A stretch of DNA of 64,000 nt from Tigriopus japonicus (GCA_010645155.1 CM021316.1:6265576-6329575); one strand, 5' to 3'. Positions 23,901 through 35,839 are shown, numbered from the stretch's first letter. Numbers and translations: made by a program. The notes: generated by a model from the sequence alone, not told the origin.

Positions 23901-25652
23901 GATTAGCACACAAAACTTCATGAAGTTTATGAAACAATAACTTCAATCACGAAACAAAACAAAGCATGTCAAGATAATACAATTACAATATACTAAGGCC
24001 AGAGAACATACCAACTAATCTCGTTGCTTTTGTGATCTCCATGAATGCTTTTTGTGATGTCTCGAGTCTGGTTTCCCTCTCGTTTTGCAGCTCTTGCCAC
24101 TCGGATTGGGTGAATGAAATTGATTACAGGGCAACCGAATTGAATTTCTATATTTAGAACCAGGACAAACGAAACCGCAAGGGCACCAATCACAACCTAC
24201 TACCTACGAGCACAATCTAGCGGTATTTTTCTTCAGCTGACGAGGAAATGTTTTGAAGCAATGTACGTACTCTTCTTGGGACGAGTGGGAATGACGTGTG
24301 GGAAACCATTGGGGGTGAGACTTACAATTTCTTGACGGTTCTACTGAATAATTCATGAGTTTGCAGCGCATTTTTGCGAACAAGAAGAAGAAGAAAAACG
24401 AGCAAGATTTTTCGCTATCCAAAATCGAGAAGTTTATTACCATTTTTATGAATAGAAACCTTGATCGCGTGGGTTGACAACCGTGTTCTAAAGCGGATGA
24501 ATGGATGGTTCTAGGTAGTAATTAAAGAGTTTCTGTTAAATCAGGATGTGATTCCATCAAGAGCAGATTTTCAGTTCTAAGAATACAATAACCAGCTTCC
24601 AGTCATTGATTTGAAGGCTTGAGTCGGGTTTGTAATCTAATAAGCCTGACAGTCATTGACGTATTCACTCATACGTATCTAACCCTTTTATGACATTTCC
24701 AAGAGATCAAAGAACTGCACTAGAAAGTCTGGACCTGACAACATGATACTTCTTGCCCCTTTCACGCTCTTCCATCAACGGAGATGTCCGCTTTGTTTTG
24801 TTCCAATTGGAACTCGGCACACAACATCCCATTCCGCCTTCGTTTCTTTCAAGATGCCTCAATCCACTTATTCAGGGCCCAAAGTGCACGCTTTCGCATG
24901 TGTATGTACTGCATACTCCCGGGGATTTCGTTGAAAACTTATGAAGCACTCGGGGAAGCAATGAACCAGTTGAAAGGACATGGGCAATTTCACTTGCGTG
25001 GGAGGAAGGAAAGAAAGCAAAAGAGAGGAAAAGAGATGGAAAAGAACCACACGAGGAAAGCATTCACAACTGATCGCTCTTCTAGAACTAGGGAACTTCA
25101 GGAAAAAACCGCAATTTAACACATTGGATAGTACTTTCTGTTTCGCAATAGTTGTTTTTGGACGTCTGCGGGTGAGACAAATGGATCCTCTTTTTCTTTG
25201 TTGTACAGGGAGCACAAGAAAAAAAAACTGGCGACTTCAAACTTTCAATCATGGATGAAAAGTAATATTTTGTGTAGGATATTCCCTTTCGAGAGTTACA
25301 ATCAATGCTACGTAGAGTGAAGAAACTCTCAAAACATGAATATCTTTGGGTGACCAACAACAAATTTAGTACTTGACTTGGTAGGAGAAATGCTGCTGAT
25401 GTACATTATTATTATAGCAAGCTTTGACTGTATGTGTGATATCGTTGAGATCTATGACTAGTGATTTCACTTCGCTTCCAACAAATTTTTGCTCCTACTT
25501 CATGCGATGAAGACTGCAAAAAGGGAACAAATTTCAGATCATACATTTTTTATGGGTCCCCTGTTTACATATGTTGAAGCTAAACTTCATCACACCATAT
25601 TTACCTAAGCTATTTCAGTTCTTAACTATATTTCGTTTTGAGAGAGCAGAAG
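20942..25652. other. Gene-free region upstream of the Ets gene
   Basis: No coding exon that I can support. The DNA is less AT-rich than the transposon island and has simple-sequence patches: pyrimidine-rich CCTTCC runs near 22715-22745, a CTCTCTCTCT run near 23346 and GAAGAAGAAG near 24380. As upstream and possibly first-intron sequence of a developmental transcription factor it is a fair place for promoters and enhancers. That is inference only. Confidence 0.4.
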
Positions 25653-25660
25653 GGTTAGAC

Positions 25661-25902
25661 CAGGGGTCGGCAACCACTTTTGGGTCAAGGCCCAAAAATT
25701 TGATACCATGTTGTCAGGGGCCCACCAAACAGACGTTAGTAGGTTCAGGGGCCAACTAATTCACGATCAAAGAGCTTTGGGCCCACTAGTACAGTACTAT
25801 AGATGTCTCGCGGGCCCACGACTTTGGACTTTCCCCATTGCTTCTGGGCCCACCAAAGACCACTCTTGGACCTAAATGTGGGCCACCGGTTGCCTACCAC
25901 TG
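25661..25902. mobile_element. hAT-type MITE, copy 1 (242 bp)
   Basis: It begins CAGGGGTCGGCAACCAC and ends GGTTGCCTACCACTG, the classic CAGGGGTCGGCAACC end of many animal hAT elements. Flanking 8-mers GGTTAGAC (25653-25660) and GCCTAGAC (25903-25910) match at 6 of 8 positions. The interior is rich in GGGCCCAC words. A second copy is at 32306-32524. Confidence 0.8.
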
Positions 25903-25910
25903 GCCTAGAC

Positions 25911-27774
25911 ACTTGATTAGGCACTTCAGTTCTTGCTCTGACTCGCCTTACCTCTGAATTGGTACGCTTAAGGGATGGTTGGGTGGCTTTTGGCAGTCCA
26001 CTGCATTCACTCTCCTCCAATAATGAATCATTTTGGCTAGCCAACAACTCGTTTGGGCAGATAAAGTGTGATGATAAGGGTGTTGCTGATCCGAGGGAGG
26101 AGGGGTCGCTCCAATGTCCAAAAGGTTGGAAGCCCAAAATTACCTCATTGTCCAAGGCCACGTCCTCGGAACAGCCAAAAGGGCCCTGTAAGGGCGTGGG
26201 CGAGCCTTGGAACCCGGAACAACCATGCTCAAAGCCTGTCAAAAAGTTAAGGAAATACAGCCAAGTTCAGTATTCTCGTGAGAGAGAGCATAAACCACAA
26301 AGTGACATTTGGAACAGTGCAATACCGGATCTAAGTCTGGTCGGAAAACTCTTCAAAGGGCTAAGTTCCTTCACTTTCTAGGGATATCTCTTAAATTCAT
26401 CCAAATTTCACTTGTAGTACTTGAAAAGGTCGAAACATGGGAAAAGTTTCGAGATCTTGGATTAACATGGAGGTTGAGAATGTTTTTCATTGGTTTAAGT
26501 GTTTGTTTGTACCATTCCAAACTGGGTTGTTGTCAAGGATTATTTGAACAATCTCCATCCAATTTGCTACTTGGAACAAAACAGACAACTTCCTTCCACC
26601 CCAATGCCTCCAATGTCGCCATTGGGAAGGGTAATTGCACCTCAATCAATCTTGATTTGGTTCGGATCGAATCTCAAGAGAGCCAAGTTTGGAACTTACC
26701 CCCATTAGACGCATTTCCATTGGCAATATCACCATCACCGCCATTTTCACGCGGATGGTTGTTGTTATTGATGATTGTGTCATCAAAGGCTTCGGAATAA
26801 ATATGGGGAAACTTGAATTGCGGAGAATCACTAGCTCGAGATATTGGACTTGGAACGGATTTCCTTTGCTGAATCTTCATATTCTAATACTAGAGGGTGA
26901 TTCTCGAGAGAGCAATGCATATCACAGAGCCCTGAGTTCTGTTATCAATTTGTCCTCAAGTGGTGAGCATATTCAAGACGTTTGTCCCGACAAGCGCTCA
27001 GATGGTTCAATCCACGTGTGGAACGAAGAGCGATGAACTTGGCAAATATTTAGGGTGTTTTCGCCTTGGAGTTCTGTTCATATGTCACATTGTACTTCAT
27101 TTTTCGGAGGCGATTAGTTGTGCGACGAAAATTTGGCCAGTTTTGAGAACAAGAGTTCTTAGTGTGACAAGCAACATGATCTGTCTGTTATCATATTGCT
27201 TTCTAGGAAAGATAGTTTGGAAAAACAGTCATCGCCTTGCGCCTTGCTTCTGCGCCTTTTGCAGATGCTTTGATTTAAATCACGCCCACTCAAGACAATG
27301 GTCTTACATTATTCATGGCAGATTCATGTCGTCCTTTCTTGGTCCGCATGTGAGTCATATTTCAGAAGTTCTCAAGGAACTCGACCGTTCCAGACATTCT
27401 TGGTCGTGGAGCGCTATGATCGACCACTCTATTTTTGGAACTGGTCTATTTCCTCGCATGGTCGGGAACGTACAAGTTGTTCTTTCTTTAAATCTGATCA
27501 AGAGCACCAAGCATTCATGGAAAAGCTTTAGAAACTTCATTGATCCGTCGAGTGCGCTTTTTTCCTTCAAACAGAGAAATCACTAGAGGGGAAGATTCCA
27601 ACATCAGCAGCATTACAAACCATTTATTTGAAGAAAACATTTTGTCCTTGAACATTTAATTGACAAAGGCGAAATAAAGTCGTATTTTGCTTAATGTCAT
27701 TATTGTTTTTGCGTTGCACTTAATGTTCTGAAGCGTAAAAACACTGAAGTACTCTGAACCAATATACTACTCAC
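25911..27774. other. Intergenic stretch, no supported gene
   Basis: Contains chance ORFs up to 208 codons (26960-27586 plus) and 163 codons (26309-26800 plus). Their composition (Cys, Trp, His and Phe-rich, overlapped by ORFs on other frames) is not protein-like and I recognise no domain. No repeat was identified. Confidence 0.4.
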
Positions 27775-28209
27775 TAGAGCTGTGCATTGCATCAGACAGG
27801 TCCTCCAAATCCAATCCAAACTTGATTTTCACAATCCGAATTCGACAGCTTACAATCAGTCCGCCTGAATCCGAATCCGAAAATTTGTTGCCCAATCAAA
27901 AACGAATCCGAATCCGAAAATTAGTCGCTCAATCCGAACGAATCCGAATCCGAAAATTAGTCGCTCAATCCGAACGAATCCGAATCTGAAAATCTATTGT
28001 CGAATCCGAACGAATACGAATATTTTCTGCCTATGCCTATTTTATTTTTATTTTTTCTTGGATTCTGCGAACGAATCCAAATACGACAGCTTTTGACCAA
28101 TCCGAACGAATCCGAATCCCAAAGTTCTTGCCCAAATCCAAATGAATCGGAATCCGATCAGATTCGGATCCAGTAGGATCCGAAAAGTCGAATCCGATGC
28201 AAAGCTCTA
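27775..28209. mobile_element. MITE with internal AATCCGAA minisatellite (435 bp)
   Basis: It starts TAGAGCTGTGCATTGCATC and ends GATGCAAAGCTCTA, short inverted ends of hAT appearance. The interior is an imperfect tandem array built on AATCCGAACGAATCCGAA, including two nearly identical consecutive units with ATTAGTCGCTC near 27922-27970. I could not match flanking 8-mers, so no target duplication is claimed. Confidence 0.55.
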
Positions 28210-29854
28210 CGTTCATTAATGAAAAAGCCCGACTGATTTTGCTTGTCCATTTTGAAGATTTTATTTAAGATACTCCAATGAAAAGAAATTTCATCTACAA
28301 CATATTCAAATCGTTGTACCTCGCTAGTCTAAAAAAACTGACGTTTGACATTTGCCTTAGCAAGCCCCAGCTGGAGTCCTCTACTATGGCCAATCTAAAG
28401 AAAACTATGAACCAACCCAGGCTAGGGGACCAGGCATTGGTTTTGTTGGTTGGCTGTGGGAAAGAGAACAAGAAATCACACACTCACAATTCTGCTTTCG
28501 CAACAGATCTTGTCATGACAGATCTCGATCTATTTTTAGCCCTGGGGCCTAGAAGGCTTTCCTCGGCCAACATTGGTACTCCATGACACGGGCCTTACTT
28601 TGTGAGGTGCACGTACACACCACACAGTGCTCTACCTCAGGGACCTTCTTCTCTTTTGTACGTAGTGGTCTAATACTAATAGTTGTAGACTCTCTTTCTC
28701 CGCTATTGTCCAATTTTAACCTTACTTTAGGGTCTGTTTCATAGGATAACGGAAAGGAAATGTGATCAAACCACATAGAGCCTGAAACAGCCAGGGCATT
28801 GTTGATTTCATTATAGCTTGAAAACAACATAAAACGGGTTCAAGGCAAAAAGAGTGTAATGTTTCTCCTTGACAAAAGCTGGTGTATCTTAAATGAAATC
28901 TGGTTGGAAGCCATAGATTATCTAGAAATCTAAGTACTTTTGTTAAATAGAACAGTCTGTAAAGGACTCCAAGACTTTTCATTGGGATAGCAAGAACTTA
29001 GAACCGGGCCAAAAACTGCGATAGAGGCTGACTGTTTCTAGGGCATGGAGATGGAGATAACAACATGACTTCGTGTAGAAAAAAAGCATCTCTTTGCCCC
29101 CTGCCTGGTGTGCCTTTCGGTCTGTGTTATCCGCAAGAAAGTCAGAAAAAAGGACAAGGAATCCGCGCCAAAAGCTGATGACGTCACTCGAGATCTCATT
29201 CAAGCCTTTGGAACGCGGGACCTCAAAATCCTCGGAGGACAGAGAAGGAGGCCGTTTGAGATGAAGGAACTGCGAGGAGTGGGAGGCAGAGGCGGAAGAG
29301 TACTTACCACACACGACCACAGGCTACTGTACTTCTACTACTACAACAACAACTACTGCTCAAACTAGTAGTCCACACCACCATCACCACCACCATCACG
29401 ACTACGACTACTATTCCGCCAACAACTACAACAACTACGAATGAGAAGATGCTTGAAGAATCTACTACGTACGTACGAGTACAAAGTGAGCGTGGATCGG
29501 CCTTTTTTTTAGTAGTATCCCTTTAGACTAGGTAGTATTACTTGTCGGTGAAGAAAGGCAAGAGGATCAGTCTGAGGATTGACTTCGATCGAGTAGGAAG
29601 CACTCATTCAGTAATATCATGGACATGCAGAAAGCAATTGGAACTCTAATGAGACTTCTGGGCAAACAAAAATAAGTGATTGAGATTAGTCATTGAGCCA
29701 GTGAAAGAAGGTGCTGGTGGGCTTCCCTGAATAACAAATCACGCTCGTCATGATTCATAACTCCTCGAGTGGAGGTACGAGTAATATTATGACCGGTGGT
29801 GAAATTGTTTGAACCAGTTTCGAAGACCAGTTCCCAAAAAGATTTGGACTAACA
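28210..29854. other. Upstream region of the TNFR-like gene
   Basis: No gene or transposon recognised. A triplet-rich patch (CAC/CAT/ACT/AAC) lies at about 29325-29440. The TNFR-like promoter and 5' UTR should be here. Confidence 0.4.
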
Positions 29855-31820
29855 ATGGTCGTGTTGCTGCCAGGGCTGATTTTGTTCCAAATTCTGGACC
29901 TGAGTTCCTCATTGCGAGTTCCAAGTCGTGGGGTGGCGGCAAGTCGATGCCCCGATGAACAATTCTGGAGTTGGGACTTAAATACCTGTAGGGAATGTTC
30001 ACAGTGCCCTGGAACCCTTCCCGTTGTGCCTTGTTCCAATTTTGCAGATGCAATTTGTCCACCTCCCAAGATGGTCAAAAAGTCTTTGAACTCCTTAAAA
30101 TCTCCGACAGAACTGGTCAAGGAGAAAATCAAGAATGCGTCCAAGCGCAAGTTCGAATTCATGGAAGAGTTCCGGAAACAGGTGAATATTTTACCTCGTC
30201 AGCCTCAGTCAGATGATCTTGAGACTTCTGTGATGGGACGAATCAAGTATAAAGAGGACCCAACCACAATGGAACGCAAGAGCGACCTTCATTCAGATCT
30301 TCAACTCATCGAGCGAGAACTCTTTTTAGAAGATGAGCTTTTAAAAGAGCAAATGTCCACACAGACAAGCGTTGAACCAATGCCAACGAGCACCGAAGAA
30401 ATCACGAGGGAAAGTGAACCCGATTGGATGGATCATCCAGTCCCAACCAATGTCATCGAAGATGATCAATTATTGGTGGGCAAGAAACGCTTCTATGCCA
30501 CATCTCACCCACAAGCAACAGAGTCACTTCCAAAGTCGGTTTACCATGAGAAAAAGCCAGAAATTCCAGCCTCCACAACGGCCTCGATCGTGTCAGTATT
30601 TGGTGCTATTGTTCAGCAACCCAATGATATCACTCTAAAACGTCAAACCGCAGACGAATTTGGTCTCATCCATTCGCTCTTGTTCAGAGATCATTCCAAA
30701 GATGAAGAAGGGTAAGTTCCTGCGCCGTGTATCCATTGGGTAAATCTCTCTCTATCTTTTTTGTCTTCCGATTTCTTTTCAGAGAGCCTGATCAGCATCC
30801 AATGTCAACTTCTTCATCTTCCTCGTCCTCTGCTCCATCAACGCCGTCTCATGGAGGCCTCACCGTTCAACATGGGTTGATAGTCCTGGGTCTGCTCATG
30901 GTGTGTGTTCTCAGTGCAATTATCGCTCTTATCTACAAGAAGAGAACCATAATGCAACAACACTTCAAAGTCTTAGACAACCACAGTAAGTCTAGTTTTA
31001 AGTCTCTAGTCTTTCTTTCCGCACACTCTGAATGTACCAATTATACCTACGTAGTTGGAACTTGATCCAAGGCAAAAAGATACTATTCAATGGAACTCAA
31101 TCCAATGACGTCATTTATTGCTACGGCGGCAACGATGACAAGGAAAAATTGCACTAGACAACAAACAATAGCAGTAAACTTGGACCATCTCTTGCATTGC
31201 ATTGCATTTCAAAGCCCATGATGCCTATTCCAGATTCCACTGGAGGCATGGGACCATGCTCGTTGAACCAAACGTACTTGTCTTCTCATAATTCTTCGTT
31301 ACGGCGAAGTCCAACCGATTCGAGGCTGACAAGTCAAAGTAGCGTGCCAACCTCACCATCCTCCACAACTTACTCCAGCTCAATTTACGGTGAGGACGTC
31401 CATCCATACCCTTTAAGACTGTAGACTCCTGCTAGATATTCAGTTCTTGAATAAGTTCTGTACCAAAGGAAGGATAAACCCAAGCTTGCATTTCATCACT
31501 TCGTAAAAGAGTGACGAAGGTTTAGCTTTCCTTCATTCTGAATACAAGGTGATTGGAAATGGATGAGGTCAGCACAAACCATACATTAGGAGATATTTAT
31601 GACGGATTATTGAATCCCTTGGAAGGAAAAACGAGCACCTTTTTGGTTTCTGGTGGTGACGTCAGGGTCTCACAAGAAAAAATGCTTAATTAGATTGGTT
31701 TTTATTTCAGATCCAGCAGCGCCAACCACGTCATCCATTGAAGGTCAAACTCAAATCTACTTGTCGTACGTGGATCATCAAGGCCGAACTCAGCTCAAGT
31801 CGAGAGACATGGCCGTCTAG
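29855..31820 (+). CDS. TNF-receptor-like single-pass membrane protein
   Basis: A probable death-domain-free TNF receptor of the arthropod Wengen/Grindelwald kind. Four exons join in phase: 29855-30711, 30783-30985, 31234-31389 and 31711-31820, 441 residues. An N-terminal hydrophobic segment (residues 1-20) looks like a signal peptide. A compact six-cysteine module follows (Cys32, 45, 48, 51, 60, 68; spacing C-x12-C-x2-C-x2-C-x8-C-x7-C), typical of one TNFR cysteine-rich repeat. Then come a long acidic Ser/Thr/Pro-rich stalk, a Ser-rich linker, a membrane segment (LIVLGLLMVCVLSAIIALIY, about 318-337) with a basic KKR stop, and a Ser/Thr-rich tail of about 100 residues ending DMAV, a possible PDZ ligand. 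I see no death domain. The subfamily is uncertain. Part of exon 1 is duplicated as a pseudogene downstream. Confidence 0.75.
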
Positions 31821-32038
31821 AACAAAAATGGACGCAACCATTGATCACATTGTGGTTCGCTAATTTTGATTGCACCTTGTCAGAAAATAATGCGTATGAG
31901 ATATTTTTAATAACTAAAGATTGATCAGCCTTGTATGATGTGGTATGTCGCGTGGAGTATGTGTCCTGCTACAGCAACTATAATACAGATCTCAAAAAGG
32001 CAATTGTCCACGAAGAATCAGTGTTGTATTAATGGGAA

Positions 32039-32305
32039 CGAGCGTTGAGTAAATAACGAAGAAATATGAACTGGATTGAATGGGATAGGATATGGACACT
32101 TTGTTCACAACCCAAATCATGAAATATGATCAATTATTCGTGAGCAAGAAACACTTCCATGACCAAAAAAACTAATCCACAAGCAACAGTCTGCTTCCAG
32201 TTAGATTGCGTCCGGAAAAAGCTAGAAATTCCAGCCTTCACAACGGCTTCGACTAAGTCAGTATTTGGCTTTGTAGTTGGGCAACCCAAATGATTTGCTC
32301 TAAGA
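32039..32305 (+). pseudogene. Decayed partial copy of TNFR-like exon 1
   Basis: This stretch aligns colinearly with 30370-30640 of the receptor's first exon. Shared blocks include ATGATCAATTATT, GCAAGAAAC, CCACAAGCAACAG, AGAAATTCCAGCC, CACAACGGC and GTCAGTATTTGG. It carries substitutions, indels and stops (for example GACTAAGTC where the gene has GATCGTGTC), so it is not coding. Weaker similarity may extend upstream to about 31985. It lies 219 bp after the receptor stop, in the same orientation, and is cut by the hAT MITE that starts at 32306. No poly-A tail was seen, so a DNA-level duplication is likelier than retrotransposition. Confidence 0.85.
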
Positions 32306-32524
32306 CAGGGGTCAGCAACCACATTTGGGTCAAGGCCCACCAAATTTGATTACATGTTGTCAGGGGCCCACCAAACAGACGTTTGGGGCCTACAAATTTA
32401 AGATCACAAAACTATGGATGTCTCGCGGGCCCACTATTTTACACTTTCCCCATTGCTCCTGGGCCCAGCAAAGACCATCTTTGGGCCCACATGTAGGCCG
32501 CGGCCCACCGGTTGCCTACCCCTG
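32306..32524. mobile_element. hAT-type MITE, copy 2 (219 bp)
   Basis: It begins CAGGGGTCAGCAACCAC and ends GGTTGCCTACCCCTG, with the same interior as the copy at 25661-25902 (GTTGTCAGGGGCCCACC, ATGTCTCGCGGGCCCAC, CTTTCCCCATTGCT). Flanking 8-mers CTCTAAGA and CTTTGAAA match at 5 of 8 positions. It sits at the end of the recognisable receptor pseudo-exon. Confidence 0.8.
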
Positions 32525-33084
32525 CTTTGAAAGTGATGGGAACAAGCAGCAGCTCTAAGAAAGGTTTGAGCCAAAAAACAATTTTCAGTTGTGGTTGAAA
32601 GCTTGCACGCTGTATCAAGCAGATTCACCCACTATTAGATATATTGTATCAACAATATTAGATGCCTGCAAAATCTCAATTTGCTGACTCCCATAAAAAG
32701 GAATAAAAAGGTGGCTTGCACTTAAGTTTGATTAAGTATTCTTTAAATAGACACTTATAACGGTCTTGGTAAATCTTAAACAGAATACCAGTTATTGCTT
32801 ACTAATTTACAGATCAGAGGGACAACCCTGGTACCAACTAAAGGTTCTCTGAGTTTTCTGTCTTGAAACTGATTGATGCTTGGTTTGGCTTGAGGTAGCT
32901 GAAATGGACAATCAAACCATGAAAATTTGAAGTGCTTTATAACTTACAGGGGGGAGCATACAATGCAGAAAAGAGAAATCTATCCTTGACATTTTCACTC
33001 GTGATTTACCAACTTTGCACCGTGTCAGAAATTGAAAAAAATGACGCGTTTTTTGCCGGTAGAATGTCCCTTTTAAAAAATTTG

Positions 33085-33850
33085 CTACACCTGAAAATAG
33101 CCAAAAATGTTTTCTTTAACAAAAGAAAGGGCCAAAAAAGTTTTCATTAACAAAGGAAAGGGCCAAAAAAGCTTTATTTAACACCTGAAAATGGCCAAAA
33201 AAAGTTGTCTTTAACGAAAGAAAGGGCCAAAAAAGTTTTCATGAACAAAGGAAAGGGCCAAAAAAGTTTTCTTTAACAAAGGAAAGGGCCAAAACAGTTT
33301 TCTTTTGCAAAAGAAAGGACCAAAAAAGTTTTCTTAAAAAAAAGAAAAGGCCAAAAATATTTCTTTAACAAAGGAATGATCCAAAAGAGTTTGCTTTAAC
33401 AAAGAAAATATCCAAAAAAGTTTTCTTTAACACCTGAAAATGGCCAAAAAAGTTTTCTTTTTCAAATAAGAGGGCCAAAAAAGTATTCTTTAATAGCGGA
33501 AAATGGCCAAAACAGTTTTCTTTTTCAAATAAAAGGGCCAATAAATTTTTCTTAAATAAAGGAAGGGGCCAAAAAGTTTTCTTTAACACCTAAAATTGGC
33601 CAAAAAAGTTTTGTTTAACACGTAAAAATGGCCAAAAAAAGTTTTCTTTAATACCGGAAAATGGCAAAAAAGTTTTCTTTAAAACTTAAAATTAGCCACA
33701 AAAGTTTTCTTTAACACCTGAAAATGGCCAAAAAAGTTTTCTTGAACACCCAAAAATGGCCAAAAAAAAGTTTTCTTGAACACCTGAAAATGGCCAAAAA
33801 AAGTTTTCTGTAACACCTGAAAATGGCCAAAAAAGTTTTCTTCAACAAGA
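33085..33850. repeat. ~32-bp minisatellite array
   Basis: About two dozen imperfect copies of a ~30-34-bp unit of the form GGCCAAAAAAGTTTTC followed by TTTAACACCTGAAAAT or TTTAACAAAGGAAAG. Variation is patchy (CACCTGAAAAT versus AAAGGAAAG variants), so variants may be spreading in blocks. ORFs on either strand here are only translations of the repeat (KKTFLAIF-type peptides). Confidence 0.9.
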
Positions 33851-34249
33851 TAACTCCAACAAAATTAGTTGGTGTTTTGTTTTTCGGTCTGCATTTTTTA
33901 TATTTTAGGTCTTCGTGTTTTTTGAAGAAAGAGCTCTGCAATTTGCTCCAAATGAAATTGTAGTAAACCAAAGAGAACATGACCCTCTCCGGGTTACTGT
34001 AAAATGTAAGCCTTGTTTTTCCTCTCTCCACGGTTGAGACTAATCTTGATGTCACTCAAAAAATTGAAACTGCGTTCTTTGATTTTGTTGACTCAAATAT
34101 ATTCAAACTCTGGATCCACAGACTTTAAAATTTTGAGTTTTGAAGTTCGCGTCAAAATTGCTCAAGATAATATATAAAATCACTGAAAGTAAGATTTTTA
34201 GAAAACATGTGTCAAGTCAGGTGTTGCTCAAGGCTCGTTTTAGGTTGCG

Positions 34250-35823
34250 AGGTCACGAGGAAAAAATGTCACACTAAAAAGGTAATAGGGTAAAACAGTC
34301 ACGGTAAAAAAGGTCACAAGGTAAAACTGTCATGGTAAAAGGGTCACACGGTAAAAAGGTCAAGGCAAAAAGGTACCTTTTCCATGAGTATTAGTATGTT
34401 CCACTCGGACTATCTTAGAAGCCCATTTGCATTTCTACAAAGAAGGGTGTAATTTTGTCTTACTTGTTAACCTACCCTGCGATCTCAGAGGTTGCGTGAA
34501 TGGTCCAAGATAAGATTCTTATCGTCATAGATATTGACAAAAAAGGAAAGTGTTTTAGGTTCCATCACTCCATTTCTACTCCTAATATACTTTTTTATTT
34601 TTTAAATGTTAAAGATTAAAAACACCTTAAAATCAAAATTTAAACTTAATCCAAACCAAACCTAACCTAACCTTACCTAACCTACCCTAACTTAACTTTA
34701 CTTAGTCTAAAATAACGTTAATAACCCTACCTAACCTAACTTTACTTTTTTAGTCTAAAATAACATTGCAAAGCTTCTTCCCATTTCCGGGCTGAACGTC
34801 AGTTTTGAAAACGCACCCTCAGCGAGGCACAAACTCGGATCGTCTCGCTAGAACGTTGGAATGTTCAATGATCTACACAGTACTTATGTGTTTAGAGTTG
34901 GATTTTTGGCAGAGTTTTGCCATTTTGGTTTTTAGGGTCAAAAATCTGACCACAACTATACTTTTCAACCAACAATAGACCTTATCTGCCATAAAATATG
35001 GCAGCACTGCCAACTCGAAATCCATTTTTGTAACTACTGATGGAACTCGAAATCGAACTAGTTTTCGAGTGTTGCCAAATTGGTCGCTGTTTAGGTCTAT
35101 TCAAAAGTTCAATACAACATGCCCTTTTTAACAGCGATAAACTTCTAAGTCAAAACTGGCAGCACTCCTGGTTCGAAACACATAAGTACTACACAGTAAT
35201 CATGGATAAGGGAGATGCTCTAGCTATATATAAAACAAAGTTGCGCAAAGTGTTTTTTGGGATCACGCAACCTCAAGGCCCAAGGGATACTTTTACTAAT
35301 AAGAGTAATTTTGACTTTAGAGGGGCAAGGACACCCTCTGTGGTCCAATGGATCCGAGGCAGGTTCAGACCATTATTCAAAAATCTGTTGGGAGTTAGAT
35401 TGTATCGACTATGCATATGAGACCTTATAAGGATTAGGATAATCATGTTCCACTTCGTTAATATTGGATCCCATGGGACAATACTCAACCAGGGAACATA
35501 CCAGGGCCCTTGGGGTCACTCCTTTGGCTGCCTTTGGAACTGCCGGGATCTGTGACCTTATTACTGTGACCTTTTACCATGACCTTTTCACTGTAACCTT
35601 TTACCATGACCTTTTCACTGTAACATTTTACCATGACTTTTTCACTGTGACCTTTTACCATGACCTTTTTACTGTGAATTTTACCATGACCTTTTCACTG
35701 TGACCTTTTACCATCACCTTTTTACCTCGTGACCTTTTTACAGTGACCGTTTTACCTCCTGACCTTTTTACGGTGACATATTTCCTGTGACCTATTTAAC
35801 GCGACGTTTTTTTCTGTGTGACC
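34250..35823. mobile_element. Foldback-type element with tandem-repeat arms
   Basis: The left arm (about 34250-34372) is an array of ~20-bp units of the type GGTCACGGTAAAAA. The right arm (about 35554-35823) is the same family reversed (TTTTTACCGTGACC and TTTTACCATGACC). The outer ends match imperfectly as AGGTCAC plus a purine-rich run. Long inverted repeats that are themselves short tandem repeats are the hallmark of Foldback elements. The ~1.2-kb centre holds the CCTAA tract and a 126-codon frame (35040-35420 plus) with no recognised domain. I found no target duplication. Confidence 0.6.
34661..34690. repeat. Degenerate interstitial telomere-like CCTAA tract
   Basis: Six consecutive 5-mers read CCTAA, CCTAA, CCTTA, CCTAA, CCTAC, CCTAA, the complement of the arthropod telomere unit TTAGG. 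A second patch (CCTACCTAACCTAAC) lies near 34725-34740. It sits in the centre of the Foldback-type element. Confidence 0.55.
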
Positions 35824-35839
35824 TATTTAAGTTCTCCCT

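Noticed and set aside
26309..27586. ORFs of 163 and 208 codons in the intergenic region
   Set aside because: Rich in Cys, Trp, His and Phe, overlapped by other frames, with no recognisable domain.
35040..35420. 126-codon frame inside the Foldback-type element
   Set aside because: No transposase motif (DDE, zinc finger or other) and no similarity that I recognise. Treated as chance.
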